Positions 41,508 to 49,926 of a stretch of 64,000 nucleotides of DNA are shown here, piece by piece. The notes under the pieces were generated by a model. The model was not told where the DNA came from. It saw nothing but the letters and a program-made list of their open reading frames with translations, and did no database searches. The position numbers and the translations under genes are program-made. Within the stretch, counting starts at the first letter, position 1; the number at the start of each line of letters is the position of its first letter. The stretch lies in contig NZ_FOXL01000002.1 in NCBI RefSeq assembly GCF_900115705.1, forward strand, positions 558,001 to 622,000, written 5' to 3'. This stretch comes from Frateuria terrea (GTDB lineage Bacteria; Pseudomonadota; Gammaproteobacteria; Xanthomonadales; Rhodanobacteraceae).

Positions 41508-42998
41508 GTGCGCAAGACCCTCCAGGCCACCCTGCTGGCCGCCTCGCTGCTGGCCGGCCTCGCCGCTCCCGCGTTCGCTGCCGACAAGCCGGCCGCCGAC
41601 ACCGGCCACGGCCAGTACCACCTGCCCCCCTTCCCCGCCGACGCGCACGTGCAGCAGAGCGCGCAGATCGGCGGCCGCACGCTCAGGTACACGGTCACCG
41701 TCGGCTCGCTGCCCGTGCGCGACGAGAAGGGCGATACGGTCGCCGAGGTGGTCTACACCGCCTACACCATGGGCGGCGGCGACCGCCCGGTGACCTTCGC
41801 GGTCAACGGCGGGCCGGGCGCCTCGTCGGTCTATCTGAACCTTGGCGCGATCGGTCCGAAGCGCGTGGACTTCGGCGTCGAAGGCGACAACCCCTCCGAT
41901 CCGACCACCCTGCACGACAACCCCGGCAGCTGGCTGCCCTTCACCGACCTGGTGTTCATCGACCCGGTCGGCACCGGGTTCAGCCGCGCGCTGGTGGACG
42001 ACAAGAAGGCGACCGGGCTGTTCTACAGCACCGACAGCGACATCAAGTACCTCTCGCGCATCGTCTACGACTGGCTGGTCAAGAACGGCCGCCTGCAGTC
42101 GCCCAAGTACCTGGTCGGCGAGAGCTACGGCGGCTTCCGCGGCCCGCGCATCACCGACTACCTGCAGACCCAGCTCGGCGTCGCGATGAAGGGCGTGGTG
42201 CTGGTCTCGCCCTACCTGGACCCGGCCGCCTCCAACGACGAGAACGTCTCGCCGCTGCCGTGGATGCTGACCCTGCCCTCGATCGCCGCGGCGCACCTGG
42301 AGCGCGAGCACAAGCTCACGCCCGGGGCGATGGCGCAGGTCATCGACTACACCCGTGGCGAATACGCCACCGACCTGATGCGCGGCCGCTCCGATCCGCA
42401 GGCCACCGAGCGGGTGATCCGGAAGGTGACCGAACTGACTGGCCTCGATCCGCTGTTCGTGCGCCGCTCCGGCGGCCGCCTGGAGACCCAGGCCTACCTG
42501 CGCGAGGTCTACCGCGCCGAGGGCAAGCTGGGCAGCCGCTACGACTCCAACGTCACCGCCTGGGACCCGTTCCCCTACGCGCCGCGCCAGCGCACCGGCG
42601 ACCCGATCCTCAACGGCATCATCGCGCCGACCACCACCGCGATGGTCGACTTCATCACGCGCACGGTGGGCTGGAAGTACGACGGCCGCTACAACGCACT
42701 CAGCTACGAGGTGAACAAGCTCTGGCACGAGGACGACGACGCGATCGAGGGCTCGGTTTCGCAACTGCGCGAGTCGGTCGCCAACGACCCGGGCCTGCGC
42801 GTGCTGATCGCGCATGGCTGGGACGACCTGTCCTGCCCGTTCATGGCCTCGGTGCTGATCGTCGACCAGATGCCGCCGATGGGCGATGCGACCCGCGTGC
42901 AGGTGAAGGAGTACCCCGGCGGCCACATGTTCTACGCCCGCCCGGACAGTCAGGCGGCCCTGCTCAAGGACGTCAAGGCGCTCTACGGCGTCCGTTGA
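41508..42998 (+). CDS. Secreted S10 serine carboxypeptidase
   Basis: A 496-residue exported peptidase. A GTG start opens a clear signal peptide (RKTLQATLLAASLLAGLAAP, cleavage AFA-AD). The S10 family blocks are VTFAVNGGPGASSVYLNLG, LVFIDPVGTGFSRA, YLVGESYGGFRGPR with catalytic Ser206, a late Asp in AHGWDDLSCPF and the catalytic His in YPGGHMFY. These enzymes remove C-terminal residues at acidic pH; bacterial members are common in Xanthomonadales. Probably periplasmic or secreted. It follows the NERD helicase gene by 83 bp. Confidence 0.92.
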   Translation: MRKTLQATLLAASLLAGLAAPAFAADKPAADTGHGQYHLPPFPADAHVQQSAQIGGRTLRYTVTVGSLPVRDEKGDTVAEVVYTAYTMGGGDRPVTFAVNGGPGASSVYLNLGAIGPKRVDFGVEGDNPSDPTTLHDNPGSWLPFTDLVFIDPVGTGFSRALVDDKKATGLFYSTDSDIKYLSRIVYDWLVKNGRLQSPKYLVGESYGGFRGPRITDYLQTQLGVAMKGVVLVSPYLDPAASNDENVSPLPWMLTLPSIAAAHLEREHKLTPGAMAQVIDYTRGEYATDLMRGRSDPQATERVIRKVTELTGLDPLFVRRSGGRLETQAYLREVYRAEGKLGSRYDSNVTAWDPFPYAPRQRTGDPILNGIIAPTTTAMVDFITRTVGWKYDGRYNALSYEVNKLWHEDDDAIEGSVSQLRESVANDPGLRVLIAHGWDDLSCPFMASVLIVDQMPPMGDATRVQVKEYPGGHMFYARPDSQAALLKDVKALYGVR

Positions 42999-43049
42999 TG
43001 GTGTAGGTTGGGATGCGCTTGCCGCATCCCCGCCTGCCTGGTGCCCGCC

Positions 43050-44129
43050 ATGTCCGACCTGCTCACGCCCGACGTCCTTGCTGCGCAGCCGCTCGATCAT
43101 GCGCGGGCGCTGTCGGCACGCTGCTATACCGACCCGCGCATGCCGGCGCTGGATGCCGCGGCGGTGTTCGACCGGAGCTGGCAGCTGGTCTGCCACCAGT
43201 CGCAGCTGGCCGGCGTGGGCGACCACCTGGTCACCACCATCGCCGGTCTGCCGCTCGTGGTCGTGCGCAGCGACGCCACGGCCATCCGCGCCTTCCACAA
43301 CGTCTGCCGCCATCGCGCCGGCCCGGTCGCCAGTTGCGACGGCAAGGGCGCAACCGCGCTGCGCTGCCGCTACCACGGCTGGACCTATGGCCTGGACGGC
43401 GTGCTGCGAGGCGCGCCGGAGATGGGCCGCACGCCCGATTTCGATCCGTCGACGATTCGCCTGCCCGAAGCACGCGTGCAGATATGGCAAGGCCTGGTGT
43501 TCGTCGCCACCGGGGCGGCGCCGGCGTTCGCCGAATTCGTCGAGGGCATCGACGCGCGGCTGGGCGAAGGCCGTTCGCTGGCCGGCCTCCAGTTCCACCA
43601 TCGCGCGAGCTGGGAGGTCGCCTGCAACTGGAAGGTATACGTGGACAACTACCTGGAGGGCTACCACGTACCGCACATCCACCCGGGCCTGAACAGCGTG
43701 CTGGACTACCGCAGCTACGTCACCGAAACAGCGCGCTGGTACTCCTACCAGTTCAGCCCGCTGGAGAGCGCGGACGAGCTCTATGGCAGCGGCGAGGCGC
43801 TGTACTACTTCCTCTACCCGAACACGATGCTCAACATCCTGCCGGGGCGGCTGCAGACTAACCGCGTGCTGCCGCTGGGCGTGGGCCGCTGCCGGGTCGA
43901 GTTCGACTTCTACTACGCCCCGGACGCAAGCCCGCAAGCGCGGGCACGCCGCGAACGCGACATCGCATTCAGCGACGAGGTGCAGGACGAGGACGTGACC
44001 ATCTGCGAGGACGTGCAGCGCGGGCTCGCCTCCGGCTCCTACGACAGCGGCCGGCTGAACCCGTTGCGCGAGAACGCCGTCCACCATTTCCACGAACTGC
44101 TGCGCCACGCCTACCGCGAGCACGCGTGA
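43050..44129 (+). CDS. Rieske non-heme iron oxygenase, alpha subunit
   Basis: A 359-residue aromatic-ring-hydroxylating-type oxygenase. The Rieske [2Fe-2S] ligands are Cys86, His88, Cys106 and His109 (NVCRHRAG and CRYHGWTYG). The catalytic domain has the mononuclear iron motif DNYLEGYHVPHIHPG with His206 and His211, and a later acidic ligand is expected in the VQDEDVTICE helix. The compact N-terminus and the NWKVYVDNYLEGYHVPHIHP block resemble choline/carnitine-monooxygenase-like enzymes more than true ring dioxygenases. No beta subunit, ferredoxin or reductase is adjacent, so electrons must come from elsewhere. An APC permease follows 67 bp downstream. Confidence 0.9.
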   Translation: MSDLLTPDVLAAQPLDHARALSARCYTDPRMPALDAAAVFDRSWQLVCHQSQLAGVGDHLVTTIAGLPLVVVRSDATAIRAFHNVCRHRAGPVASCDGKGATALRCRYHGWTYGLDGVLRGAPEMGRTPDFDPSTIRLPEARVQIWQGLVFVATGAAPAFAEFVEGIDARLGEGRSLAGLQFHHRASWEVACNWKVYVDNYLEGYHVPHIHPGLNSVLDYRSYVTETARWYSYQFSPLESADELYGSGEALYYFLYPNTMLNILPGRLQTNRVLPLGVGRCRVEFDFYYAPDASPQARARRERDIAFSDEVQDEDVTICEDVQRGLASGSYDSGRLNPLRENAVHHFHELLRHAYREHA

Positions 44130-44196
44130 ACGCCACGCCCGGGGCTGGCCCTCCTGCCTGCAGGAGAACGAGCGGATCGCTGCAGTGGGAGCAGGC

Positions 44197-45498
44197 ATGA
44201 GCACCCATTCCAGGCCACTGGGCCAGTTGTCCCTGATCGCCCTGGTCGTCGGCAACATGATCGGCTCCGGCGTGTTCCTGCTGCCCGCGGCGCTGGCGCC
44301 CTATGGCGCGGCGAGCCTGCTCGGCTGGGCGCTGACCCTGGCCGGCGCGTTGCTGCTGGCATGGGTCTATGCCTGGCTGGCGCGCGCGATCCGCAACCAC
44401 GGCGGCGCCTACGGCTACGCGCGCCGGGCGTTCGGCGACGGCATCGGCTTCGTGGTCGGGTGGAGCTACTGGGTCTGCACCTGGAGCGCCAACGCGGCGA
44501 TCGCGGTGGCCTTTGCCGGCAGCCTGGGCGCGCTGTGGCCGGCCGCCACCGCCACACCGCTGCGCTCGGCTGCCTGCGCGCTGGCGGCGCTGTGGCTCTG
44601 CACCGCGGTGAACCTGGCCGGCGTGCGCGAGGCCGCACGCATGCAGATGCTGACCACCCTGCTCAAGCTGGTGCCGCTGGTGCTGTTCGGCCTGGTCGGA
44701 CTGGGCTGGGTGCAGGCCGCCGCCTACCACCCGTTCAACCCGAGCGGCCTGCCGCTGCTGGGGGTCACCACCTCGGTGGCCGCGCTCACGCTGTGGGCCA
44801 TGCTCGGCTTCGAGGCGGCCACGGTACCGACCGGCGTGGTGCGCGAGCCGGAGCGCACGGTGCCGCGCGCCACCGTCATCGGCATGCTGGTCGCCGGGCT
44901 GGCCACCATGCTTGCCTGCACGGTGGTGATCGGCCTGCTTCCGCTGGACGAACTGCGCCGCTCCCCCGCGCCGATGGTGGCGGCGGCGACGCACGCATGG
45001 GGGCCGACGGCCGGCATCGCGCTGGCTGCGGTGGCGACGATCTCCTGCTTCGGTGCACTCAACGGCTGGGTGCTGCTGCAGGCGCAGACGCCGCTGGCCG
45101 CGGCGCAGGATGGCCTGTTCCCCGCGCGCTTTGCCAGGCTGGACGTACGCGGCACGCCCGCCTTCGGCCTGGTGCTGGGCAGCGGCCTGGCCAGCGCGCT
45201 GATCGTGGCCAACTACAGCCGCACGCTGGTGGCGCTGTTCACCTTCTCGATTCTGCTCTCCACGGCCACCACGCTGCTGCCCTACGTGGTGAGCGTGCTG
45301 GCCTGGTGGCGCATCGAGCCCGCCCCGCGCCCTTGGCGGCGCCTGGTCGCCGCCGGCGCGCTGGCCTATGCGCTGTGGGCTTTGGTCGGCACTGGCATCG
45401 AGTCGCTGCTGTGGGCCGGCGTGCTGGTGGCGATGGGGTTGCCGGTGCTGCTCTGGCAGCGATGGCGGTCGGCCGCCCAGCGACCGCCGGCCGGCTAG
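44197..45498 (+). CDS. APC-family amino acid/polyamine permease
   Basis: A 433-residue transporter with about twelve membrane helices. The first helix carries LIALVVGNMIGSGVFLLPAAL, the G-S-G substrate-binding signature of the APC superfamily. The central LTLWAMLGFEAATVPTGVVREPERTVPRA is the conserved loop of the basic amino acid/polyamine antiporter branch (AdiC/CadB/PotE). The cargo cannot be read. It sits 67 bp behind the Rieske oxygenase and may import its substrate. Of two in-frame starts, the ATG at 44197 (MSTHSRPLGQL) is favoured. The stop overlaps the LysR gene stop by four bases. Confidence 0.88.
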   Translation: MSTHSRPLGQLSLIALVVGNMIGSGVFLLPAALAPYGAASLLGWALTLAGALLLAWVYAWLARAIRNHGGAYGYARRAFGDGIGFVVGWSYWVCTWSANAAIAVAFAGSLGALWPAATATPLRSAACALAALWLCTAVNLAGVREAARMQMLTTLLKLVPLVLFGLVGLGWVQAAAYHPFNPSGLPLLGVTTSVAALTLWAMLGFEAATVPTGVVREPERTVPRATVIGMLVAGLATMLACTVVIGLLPLDELRRSPAPMVAAATHAWGPTAGIALAAVATISCFGALNGWVLLQAQTPLAAAQDGLFPARFARLDVRGTPAFGLVLGSGLASALIVANYSRTLVALFTFSILLSTATTLLPYVVSVLAWWRIEPAPRPWRRLVAAGALAYALWALVGTGIESLLWAGVLVAMGLPVLLWQRWRSAAQRPPAG

Positions 45499-46385
45499 CG
45501 GGCCACGGCCTGCCAGCGCAGCCAGTCGATCACCGCGGCAAGCGCCGGGCGCGGCTGCGCGTCGTTGGCGCGCACGATCCAGTAGGCGGTTTGCACTGGT
45601 ACCTCCAGTGCACCAAACGGGCGAAGCAAGGTGCCCGCCTCGAGCTCGTCGGCGACCAGCCGGTGGCGCGCCAGCGCCACGCCCTGACCCAGTTGCGCGG
45701 CACGCAGCACCAGGTCCGAGGCCGCATAGCGCGCGCCGCCCTGCAACGAAAGGCCGGCCGGCCCATGCGCGCGACGCCACGACTCCCATGCCGCCTGCGG
45801 GTCGCGATCGTGCAGCAGGCGCAGCCCCGCCAGCTGGGCGGGTCGCGAGGGGCGGCCATGGTCCTGCCAGTAGGCCGGGCTCATCACCGGGTACAGCGCA
45901 TCGTCCATCAGTGGATCGCAGTGCAGGCCCGGCCATGGGCCCCGGCCCATGCGCACGGCCAGGTCCACGCGGCCGTCGCCGAAACCTTCCAGCTTCTGGT
46001 CGACCAGCACCGACAGTTCGATCTTCGGGTGCGCCTTCTCGAAGGCAGGCAGGCGCGGCAGCAGCCAGCGGATGGCGAAGGATGGCGTGGTCGAGAGCGC
46101 CACGGCGTGTGCCGGCCGCGCCTCGCGCAGCACGGCCACCGCCCGCTCGATCTCGCCCAGCCCGTCGCAGACGGCGCGCCCCAGCGCCTCGCCCTGCGGC
46201 GTGAAGACCAGCCCCGCCCGGCCCGCGCCGGCATGCAGCAGGGGCACGCCCAGCCAGCGCACCAGTTCGCCCAGGTGCCGGCTCACCGAGGAATGGGCCA
46301 TGCCCAGCTCGCGCGCGGCCGCCCGTACGCCGCGGTGCTGGTAGACCAGGGCAAAGGCGCGCAGGGCGTTGAGAGGCAGGTCCAT
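45495..46385 (-). CDS. LysR-type transcriptional regulator
   Basis: A 296-residue regulator with an N-terminal winged helix-turn-helix (NALRAFALVYQHRGVRAAARELGMAHSSVSRHLGELV, in parts) and a LysR effector domain containing IELSVLVDQKLEGFGDGRVDLAVRMG and ARYAASDLVLRAAQLGQGVAL. The GcvA-like flavour of the effector domain is seen in many amino-acid exporter regulators. It is divergent from the LysE-type exporter gene (80 bp gap), which it probably controls. The start MDLPLNALRAF is set by conservation; the ORF runs ten codons upstream. Confidence 0.93.
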   Translation of the reverse strand: MDLPLNALRAFALVYQHRGVRAAARELGMAHSSVSRHLGELVRWLGVPLLHAGAGRAGLVFTPQGEALGRAVCDGLGEIERAVAVLREARPAHAVALSTTPSFAIRWLLPRLPAFEKAHPKIELSVLVDQKLEGFGDGRVDLAVRMGRGPWPGLHCDPLMDDALYPVMSPAYWQDHGRPSRPAQLAGLRLLHDRDPQAAWESWRRAHGPAGLSLQGGARYAASDLVLRAAQLGQGVALARHRLVADELEAGTLLRPFGALEVPVQTAYWIVRANDAQPRPALAAVIDWLRWQAVAR

Positions 46386-46402
46386 GGTCGGAATTCTAGA
46401 CC
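46386..46402. promoter_or_regulatory. Inverted repeat in the LysR-LysE intergenic region
   Basis: GGTC-N9-GACC with a central GAATTC lies directly against the LysR start codon. AGACCACAGACCACACACC nearby holds direct repeats. LysR proteins bind interrupted dyads between divergent genes, so this is a candidate autoregulatory site. The arms are only four bases, so confidence is low. Confidence 0.3.
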
Positions 46403-46465
46403 ACAGACCACACACCTCCGTCCACCGGCTGGCCCCATGCTGGTTGCGCTGTCGAGGTGGCAGCG

Positions 46466-47098
46466 ATGCAACGGAACGCCATGCACGACCTGCTTGCTCC
46501 TGCCGGCCTGCTGTTCGCCGCGGCGATCACGCCCGGGCCGAACAACCTCGTAGTGCTGCGTGAATCCGGTCGCGGCGGCGTGCGCGGTGCCGCCGGCGCC
46601 ATCGGCGGCATCGTGCTTGGCGGATTGGCCCTGTTCGCGATCGCCGCGGCCGGTGCCGGCACGGTGCTGGCCACGCATGCCACGCTGCGCACCATGCTGG
46701 GTGCCGCCGGCGCGCTCTACATGGCCTGGCTGGGGCTGTGCCTGCTCGGCGCCGGCACACGCGGCGCATCCCCGCAGCGTGCCGGGCTCGCCCTGCCGGC
46801 CGGTGCGCTGGGGCTGTTCGGCTTCCAGTTCCTCAATCCCAAGGGGTGGGTGATGGTGCTCGCGCTGGTGGCCGCCTGGCCGGCCACCAGCCTGGCCGGC
46901 TACCTGCCGCTCGCCCTGCTGTTCATCGCTATCCCGTCGGGCTGCCTGCTGCTGTGGAGCCTGGCCGGACGGTTGCTGGCGGCTCACATGGCGCAGCCGC
47001 GTTCGCGCCGGCGCATCGATGCCGCCATGGGCGCGCTGCTGCTGGCCAGCGCCGTGCTGTTGTTCGTCGACCTTGGACCTACCGGAGAACTCCCATGA
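46466..47098 (+). CDS. LysE/RhtB-type amino acid exporter
   Basis: A 210-residue inner-membrane protein with about six helices. The N-terminal AITPGPNNLVVLRESGRGG is the hallmark of LysE/RhtB exporters (TPGP), and FGFQFLNPKGWVMVLALVAAW is the second conserved region. The family exports amino acids such as lysine, threonine, homoserine or cysteine; the cargo is unknown here. I chose the ATG at 46466 because GAGG lies eight bases before it; two alternatives are in frame. Its stop overlaps the FMN reductase start as ATGA, and the LysR gene is divergent. Confidence 0.9.
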   Translation: MQRNAMHDLLAPAGLLFAAAITPGPNNLVVLRESGRGGVRGAAGAIGGIVLGGLALFAIAAAGAGTVLATHATLRTMLGAAGALYMAWLGLCLLGAGTRGASPQRAGLALPAGALGLFGFQFLNPKGWVMVLALVAAWPATSLAGYLPLALLFIAIPSGCLLLWSLAGRLLAAHMAQPRSRRRIDAAMGALLLASAVLLFVDLGPTGELP

Positions 47099-47694
47099 CC
47101 CATCGCCCCTTGCGCGTCCTCTGCCTCGCCGGCAGCCTGCGCCGCGCCTCCTGGAACCGCAGGCTGCTGCAGGCCGCTGCATCGCTTGCGCCGGCAGGCG
47201 TCGAGGCAGAGGTCTACGATGCACTGGCAACGGTGCCGTTGTTCGACGAGGACCTCGAACGGGCCGAGCCCGAGGGTCCGCCTGGCGTGCGCGCGCTGCG
47301 CATCGCCATCGCGGCGTCCGACGGCCTGGTGATCGCCACGCCGGAGTACAACCACGCGCTGCCGGGCGTACTGAAGAACGCGCTGGACTGGCTCTCGCGC
47401 GAAAGCCCGCACGGCGAGGTGCTGGCCGAGCGCCCGGTGGCCGTACTCGGCGCAAGCAGCGGCCCGTGGGGCACGCGGCTGGCGCAGGCCTCGCTGCGCC
47501 AGGTGCTGCATACCTGCGGCGCGCTGGTGATGCCTTCGCCCACGCTGTTCATGGCTCGCGCGGCGGATCACTTCGATGCACAGGGCACGCTTGCCGACGA
47601 CGCGGCGCGCGCATCGCTGCAGCGGTTCATGGGTGCGTTCGCCGGATGGGTCGGGCGCGTCGCACCGTCCCGCCCGGCGGCGGGCGCCGCGTGA
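47095..47694 (+). CDS. NADPH-dependent FMN reductase
   Basis: A 199-residue flavodoxin-like reductase of the chromate/azo-reductase (ArsH/YieF/SsuE-like) class. The FMN-phosphate loop is LAGSLRRASWNRRLLQ, and the family block IATPEYNHALPGVLKNALDWLSR is intact, followed by VAVLGASSGPWGTRLAQASLRQVL. These enzymes transfer two electrons from NADPH to FMN, quinones or metals. It is translationally coupled to the LysE exporter, a pairing I cannot explain functionally. Start is fixed by the ATGA overlap. Confidence 0.92.
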   Translation: MTHRPLRVLCLAGSLRRASWNRRLLQAAASLAPAGVEAEVYDALATVPLFDEDLERAEPEGPPGVRALRIAIAASDGLVIATPEYNHALPGVLKNALDWLSRESPHGEVLAERPVAVLGASSGPWGTRLAQASLRQVLHTCGALVMPSPTLFMARAADHFDAQGTLADDAARASLQRFMGAFAGWVGRVAPSRPAAGAA

Positions 47695-47772
47695 ACCGGC
47701 AATACAACGCACAGTGAACAGATGGGCCTGCGGGGACATCCCGTGCACCCAGCCGTTGCTAGCCTGCAGCGG

Positions 47773-48834
47773 ATGTATGGATTTCCCCGCCCCACGACCA
47801 TCGATGTTATCCCCGCGCGCGCTCCGCCCGCCCCATCCGCGCGCGACCCATGGAAGGACAACGCACGCCTGGCGCTGATCACGCTGGTGGTGTTCGGCCA
47901 CTGCCTGGAGCCGTTGCGCGGCGTCGCGTGGATCGGTGAGCTGTATCGTTTCCTGTACCTGTTCCACATGCCGGCCTTCGCCGTCCTGTCCGGTGCCGTG
48001 GCGCGGGTCGAGGTGGACCTCAAGCTGCTCAGGCGGATCGCGTTCCAGTTGCTGCTGCCCTACCTGCTGTTCCAGGCGCTGTATGCGCTGGCGGCGCGCA
48101 TGCCCGGCTGGCCCGATCCCGGACCGGTCGGCGTCACCACGCCCTACTGGCTGCTCTGGTACCTGCCGAGCCTGGCGGCCTGGCGCCTGCTGTTGCCGTT
48201 GTTCATGCGACTGCGCCATCCGCTGGTGCTGGCCTGCCTGTTCGCGCTGGTCGCCGGCTCGGCGGACGACGTGGGCTACCGCATGTCGCTATCGCGCATC
48301 GCCTCGTTCTTCCCGTTCTTTCTGATCGGGCACCTGTATTCGGCCGGGTGGCGCGAGCGCCTGCGCGGGCCGCTGGCATGCGCGCTGGCCGTGGCAGTGC
48401 TGCTCGCGATGGGCTGGGCGGCGAGCGCCGTACCCGATCCGCGCTGGCTCTACGGCAGCAACGGCTATGCCGCGCTGGGCGTGGACGATGCCGCCGGCAT
48501 GCTGTGGCGGCTGCTGCGGCTCGGCGCCGGCATCGTCGGCAGCGCGGCCTTCCTTGCGCTGGTCCCACGCCGGGCCTTCGCCGCCACGGCGGCCGGCGGG
48601 CGCAGCCTGCAGGCCTACCTCGCGCACGGGTTCATCGTGAAGTCCGCGGTGGCGGCGGGCCTGTTCGCCTGGCTGGAGTCGGGCGAGCCGCCGCTGGTGA
48701 ATGCGTTGCTACTGCTGCTGGCCGCGTGGCTGCTGGTGCGCCTGCTGACCAGCGTCCCGGCGGAGCGGCTGCTGAGTCCGCTGACTTCTCCGCAATGGCT
48801 GGAGCGGCGTCTGTGGCGGGCGCCTACGGCGTAG
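47773..48834 (+). CDS. Acyltransferase-3 family membrane protein (NolL-like)
   Basis: A 353-residue membrane protein with about ten helices. The opening DNARLALITLVVFGHCLEPL holds the conserved early His of acyltransferase-3 proteins, and FLYLFHMPAFAVLSGAVA (the F-x-H-M-P-x-F/x-x-S-G box) is diagnostic of the fucose-O-acetylase/NolL-like branch (COG3594). Such proteins move acetyl or acyl groups onto sugars of surface polysaccharides. The acceptor is unknown; no polysaccharide genes are adjacent. The ATG at 47773 is taken; an ATG 51 bases upstream is possible. Its end overlaps the thioesterase gene on the other strand by 11 bases. Confidence 0.85.
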   Translation: MYGFPRPTTIDVIPARAPPAPSARDPWKDNARLALITLVVFGHCLEPLRGVAWIGELYRFLYLFHMPAFAVLSGAVARVEVDLKLLRRIAFQLLLPYLLFQALYALAARMPGWPDPGPVGVTTPYWLLWYLPSLAAWRLLLPLFMRLRHPLVLACLFALVAGSADDVGYRMSLSRIASFFPFFLIGHLYSAGWRERLRGPLACALAVAVLLAMGWAASAVPDPRWLYGSNGYAALGVDDAAGMLWRLLRLGAGIVGSAAFLALVPRRAFAATAAGGRSLQAYLAHGFIVKSAVAAGLFAWLESGEPPLVNALLLLLAAWLLVRLLTSVPAERLLSPLTSPQWLERRLWRAPTA

Positions 48835-49345
48835 CGGTCGGCACGCGTCGGGCAAGGGGCGCGGCCGCCGGCCTGAGCACGGCGACCTGCTGCTCCATCG
48901 TCTTGGACAGTTCCATCAGCCGCCGCGCGAAATCCTGCAGCCGGCGGTCCTCGTCGTCGCGCGGCTCCCAGCGCGGTACCGGGGTGGGCTTGCCGTCGGG
49001 GCTGTCCAGCGCGACGAAGACCATCACGCAGCTGGTGGCCAGTCGCTGTTCGCCCGTGCGCAGGTCCTGCGCCAGCACGTCCACCGCCAGGTGCATGCTG
49101 CTGGTGCCGGTGTGGATCAGCCGCGCGCGCACGCTCACCAGGTCGCCGATCAGGATCGGCGCGATGAACTGGATGCCACTGACCGACACGGTCACGCAGT
49201 ACGCGCCGCTCCAGCCCACCGCGCAGGCGTAGCCGGCCTGGTCGATCCATTTCATCGCCATGCCGCCGTGCACCTTGCCGCCGAAGTTGACGTCGGTGGG
49301 CTGGGCGAGGAAGCGGAAGGTGACTTCGTTCTGCTGGCCGGGCAT
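48824..49345 (-). CDS. Acyl-CoA thioesterase (hotdog fold, YciA-like)
   Basis: A 173-residue single-hotdog thioesterase of the YciA/BACH group. It has FRFLAQPTDVNFGGKVHGGMAMKWIDQAGY with the conserved N-x-x-G-x-x-x-G-G and catalytic Asp, then FIAPILIGDLVSVRARLIHTGTSSMHLAVDV. The C-terminal tail (about residues 120-173) adds a helix (DEDRRLQDFARRLMELSK). Substrates in the group are medium- to long-chain acyl-CoAs. It is convergent with, and overlaps, the acyltransferase gene. Confidence 0.9.
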   Translation of the reverse strand: MPGQQNEVTFRFLAQPTDVNFGGKVHGGMAMKWIDQAGYACAVGWSGAYCVTVSVSGIQFIAPILIGDLVSVRARLIHTGTSSMHLAVDVLAQDLRTGEQRLATSCVMVFVALDSPDGKPTPVPRWEPRDDEDRRLQDFARRLMELSKTMEQQVAVLRPAAAPLARRVPTATP

Positions 49346-49364
49346 GGTGGTCCTGTGGTGGTCG

Positions 49365-49862
49365 CTACGGTCGGCCGATTATGCCCGCGGGCGTGTCCAG
49401 CACCATCGGCGTGCTCAGGACGCCGTTGGGCGAGGGCCGCTCCGCCGCGGTCGCGACGAAACCGAAATGCCGGTACACCGGCAGCGCGCAACGCGTGGCG
49501 TTGAGGGTGAAGCGGCGCGTGCCGGCGCGGCGTACTGCGTCGCGCATCGCCCGCTGCCACAACCGGCTGGCGATGCCGCGGCCCTGGTAGCGCGTGGCGA
49601 CGAAGAAATGCACCAGATGGCAGTCGTCGCGCATCGCCGCAATGCCGACGAGCAGCTCGCCCATCCACGCCAGGTGGAAGCGCTGGCCAGCCAGCATGCG
49701 CTCGCGCAGGAGCCGCGCTCCCAGCCGCTCCAGCAGTGCCTGGCCGGCCTCGCGCGACTGGTCGGGCAGGACCCACCGGCGCACCACGCGCCGCGCGAGC
49801 GCACTGATGGCGCGCGCGTCTTCCGGGCGCCCCAGGCGTAGGTGCAGGCTCGGATCAGGCAT
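49365..49862 (-). CDS. GNAT family N-acetyltransferase
   Basis: A 165-residue acetyltransferase. Strand and helix order is that of GNAT enzymes: LHLRLGRPEDARAISALARR at the N-terminus, AWMGELLVGIAAMRD, the acetyl-CoA loop VATRYQGRGIASRLWQRAM (Q-x-x-G-x-G/A) and the terminal LNATRCALPVYRHFGFV box. Substrate is unknown. The ATG beginning MPDPSLHLRL is preferred over a GTG 15 bases upstream. It precedes the thioesterase gene by 19 bp in the same direction. Confidence 0.87.
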   Translation of the reverse strand: MPDPSLHLRLGRPEDARAISALARRVVRRWVLPDQSREAGQALLERLGARLLRERMLAGQRFHLAWMGELLVGIAAMRDDCHLVHFFVATRYQGRGIASRLWQRAMRDAVRRAGTRRFTLNATRCALPVYRHFGFVATAAERPSPNGVLSTPMVLDTPAGIIGRP

Positions 49863-49926
49863 GCGTATCCCGGTCACACATTGGGCCGACAGTTTGCGTG
49901 GCCCCCGGGCGGAATGCCACGCCCGG

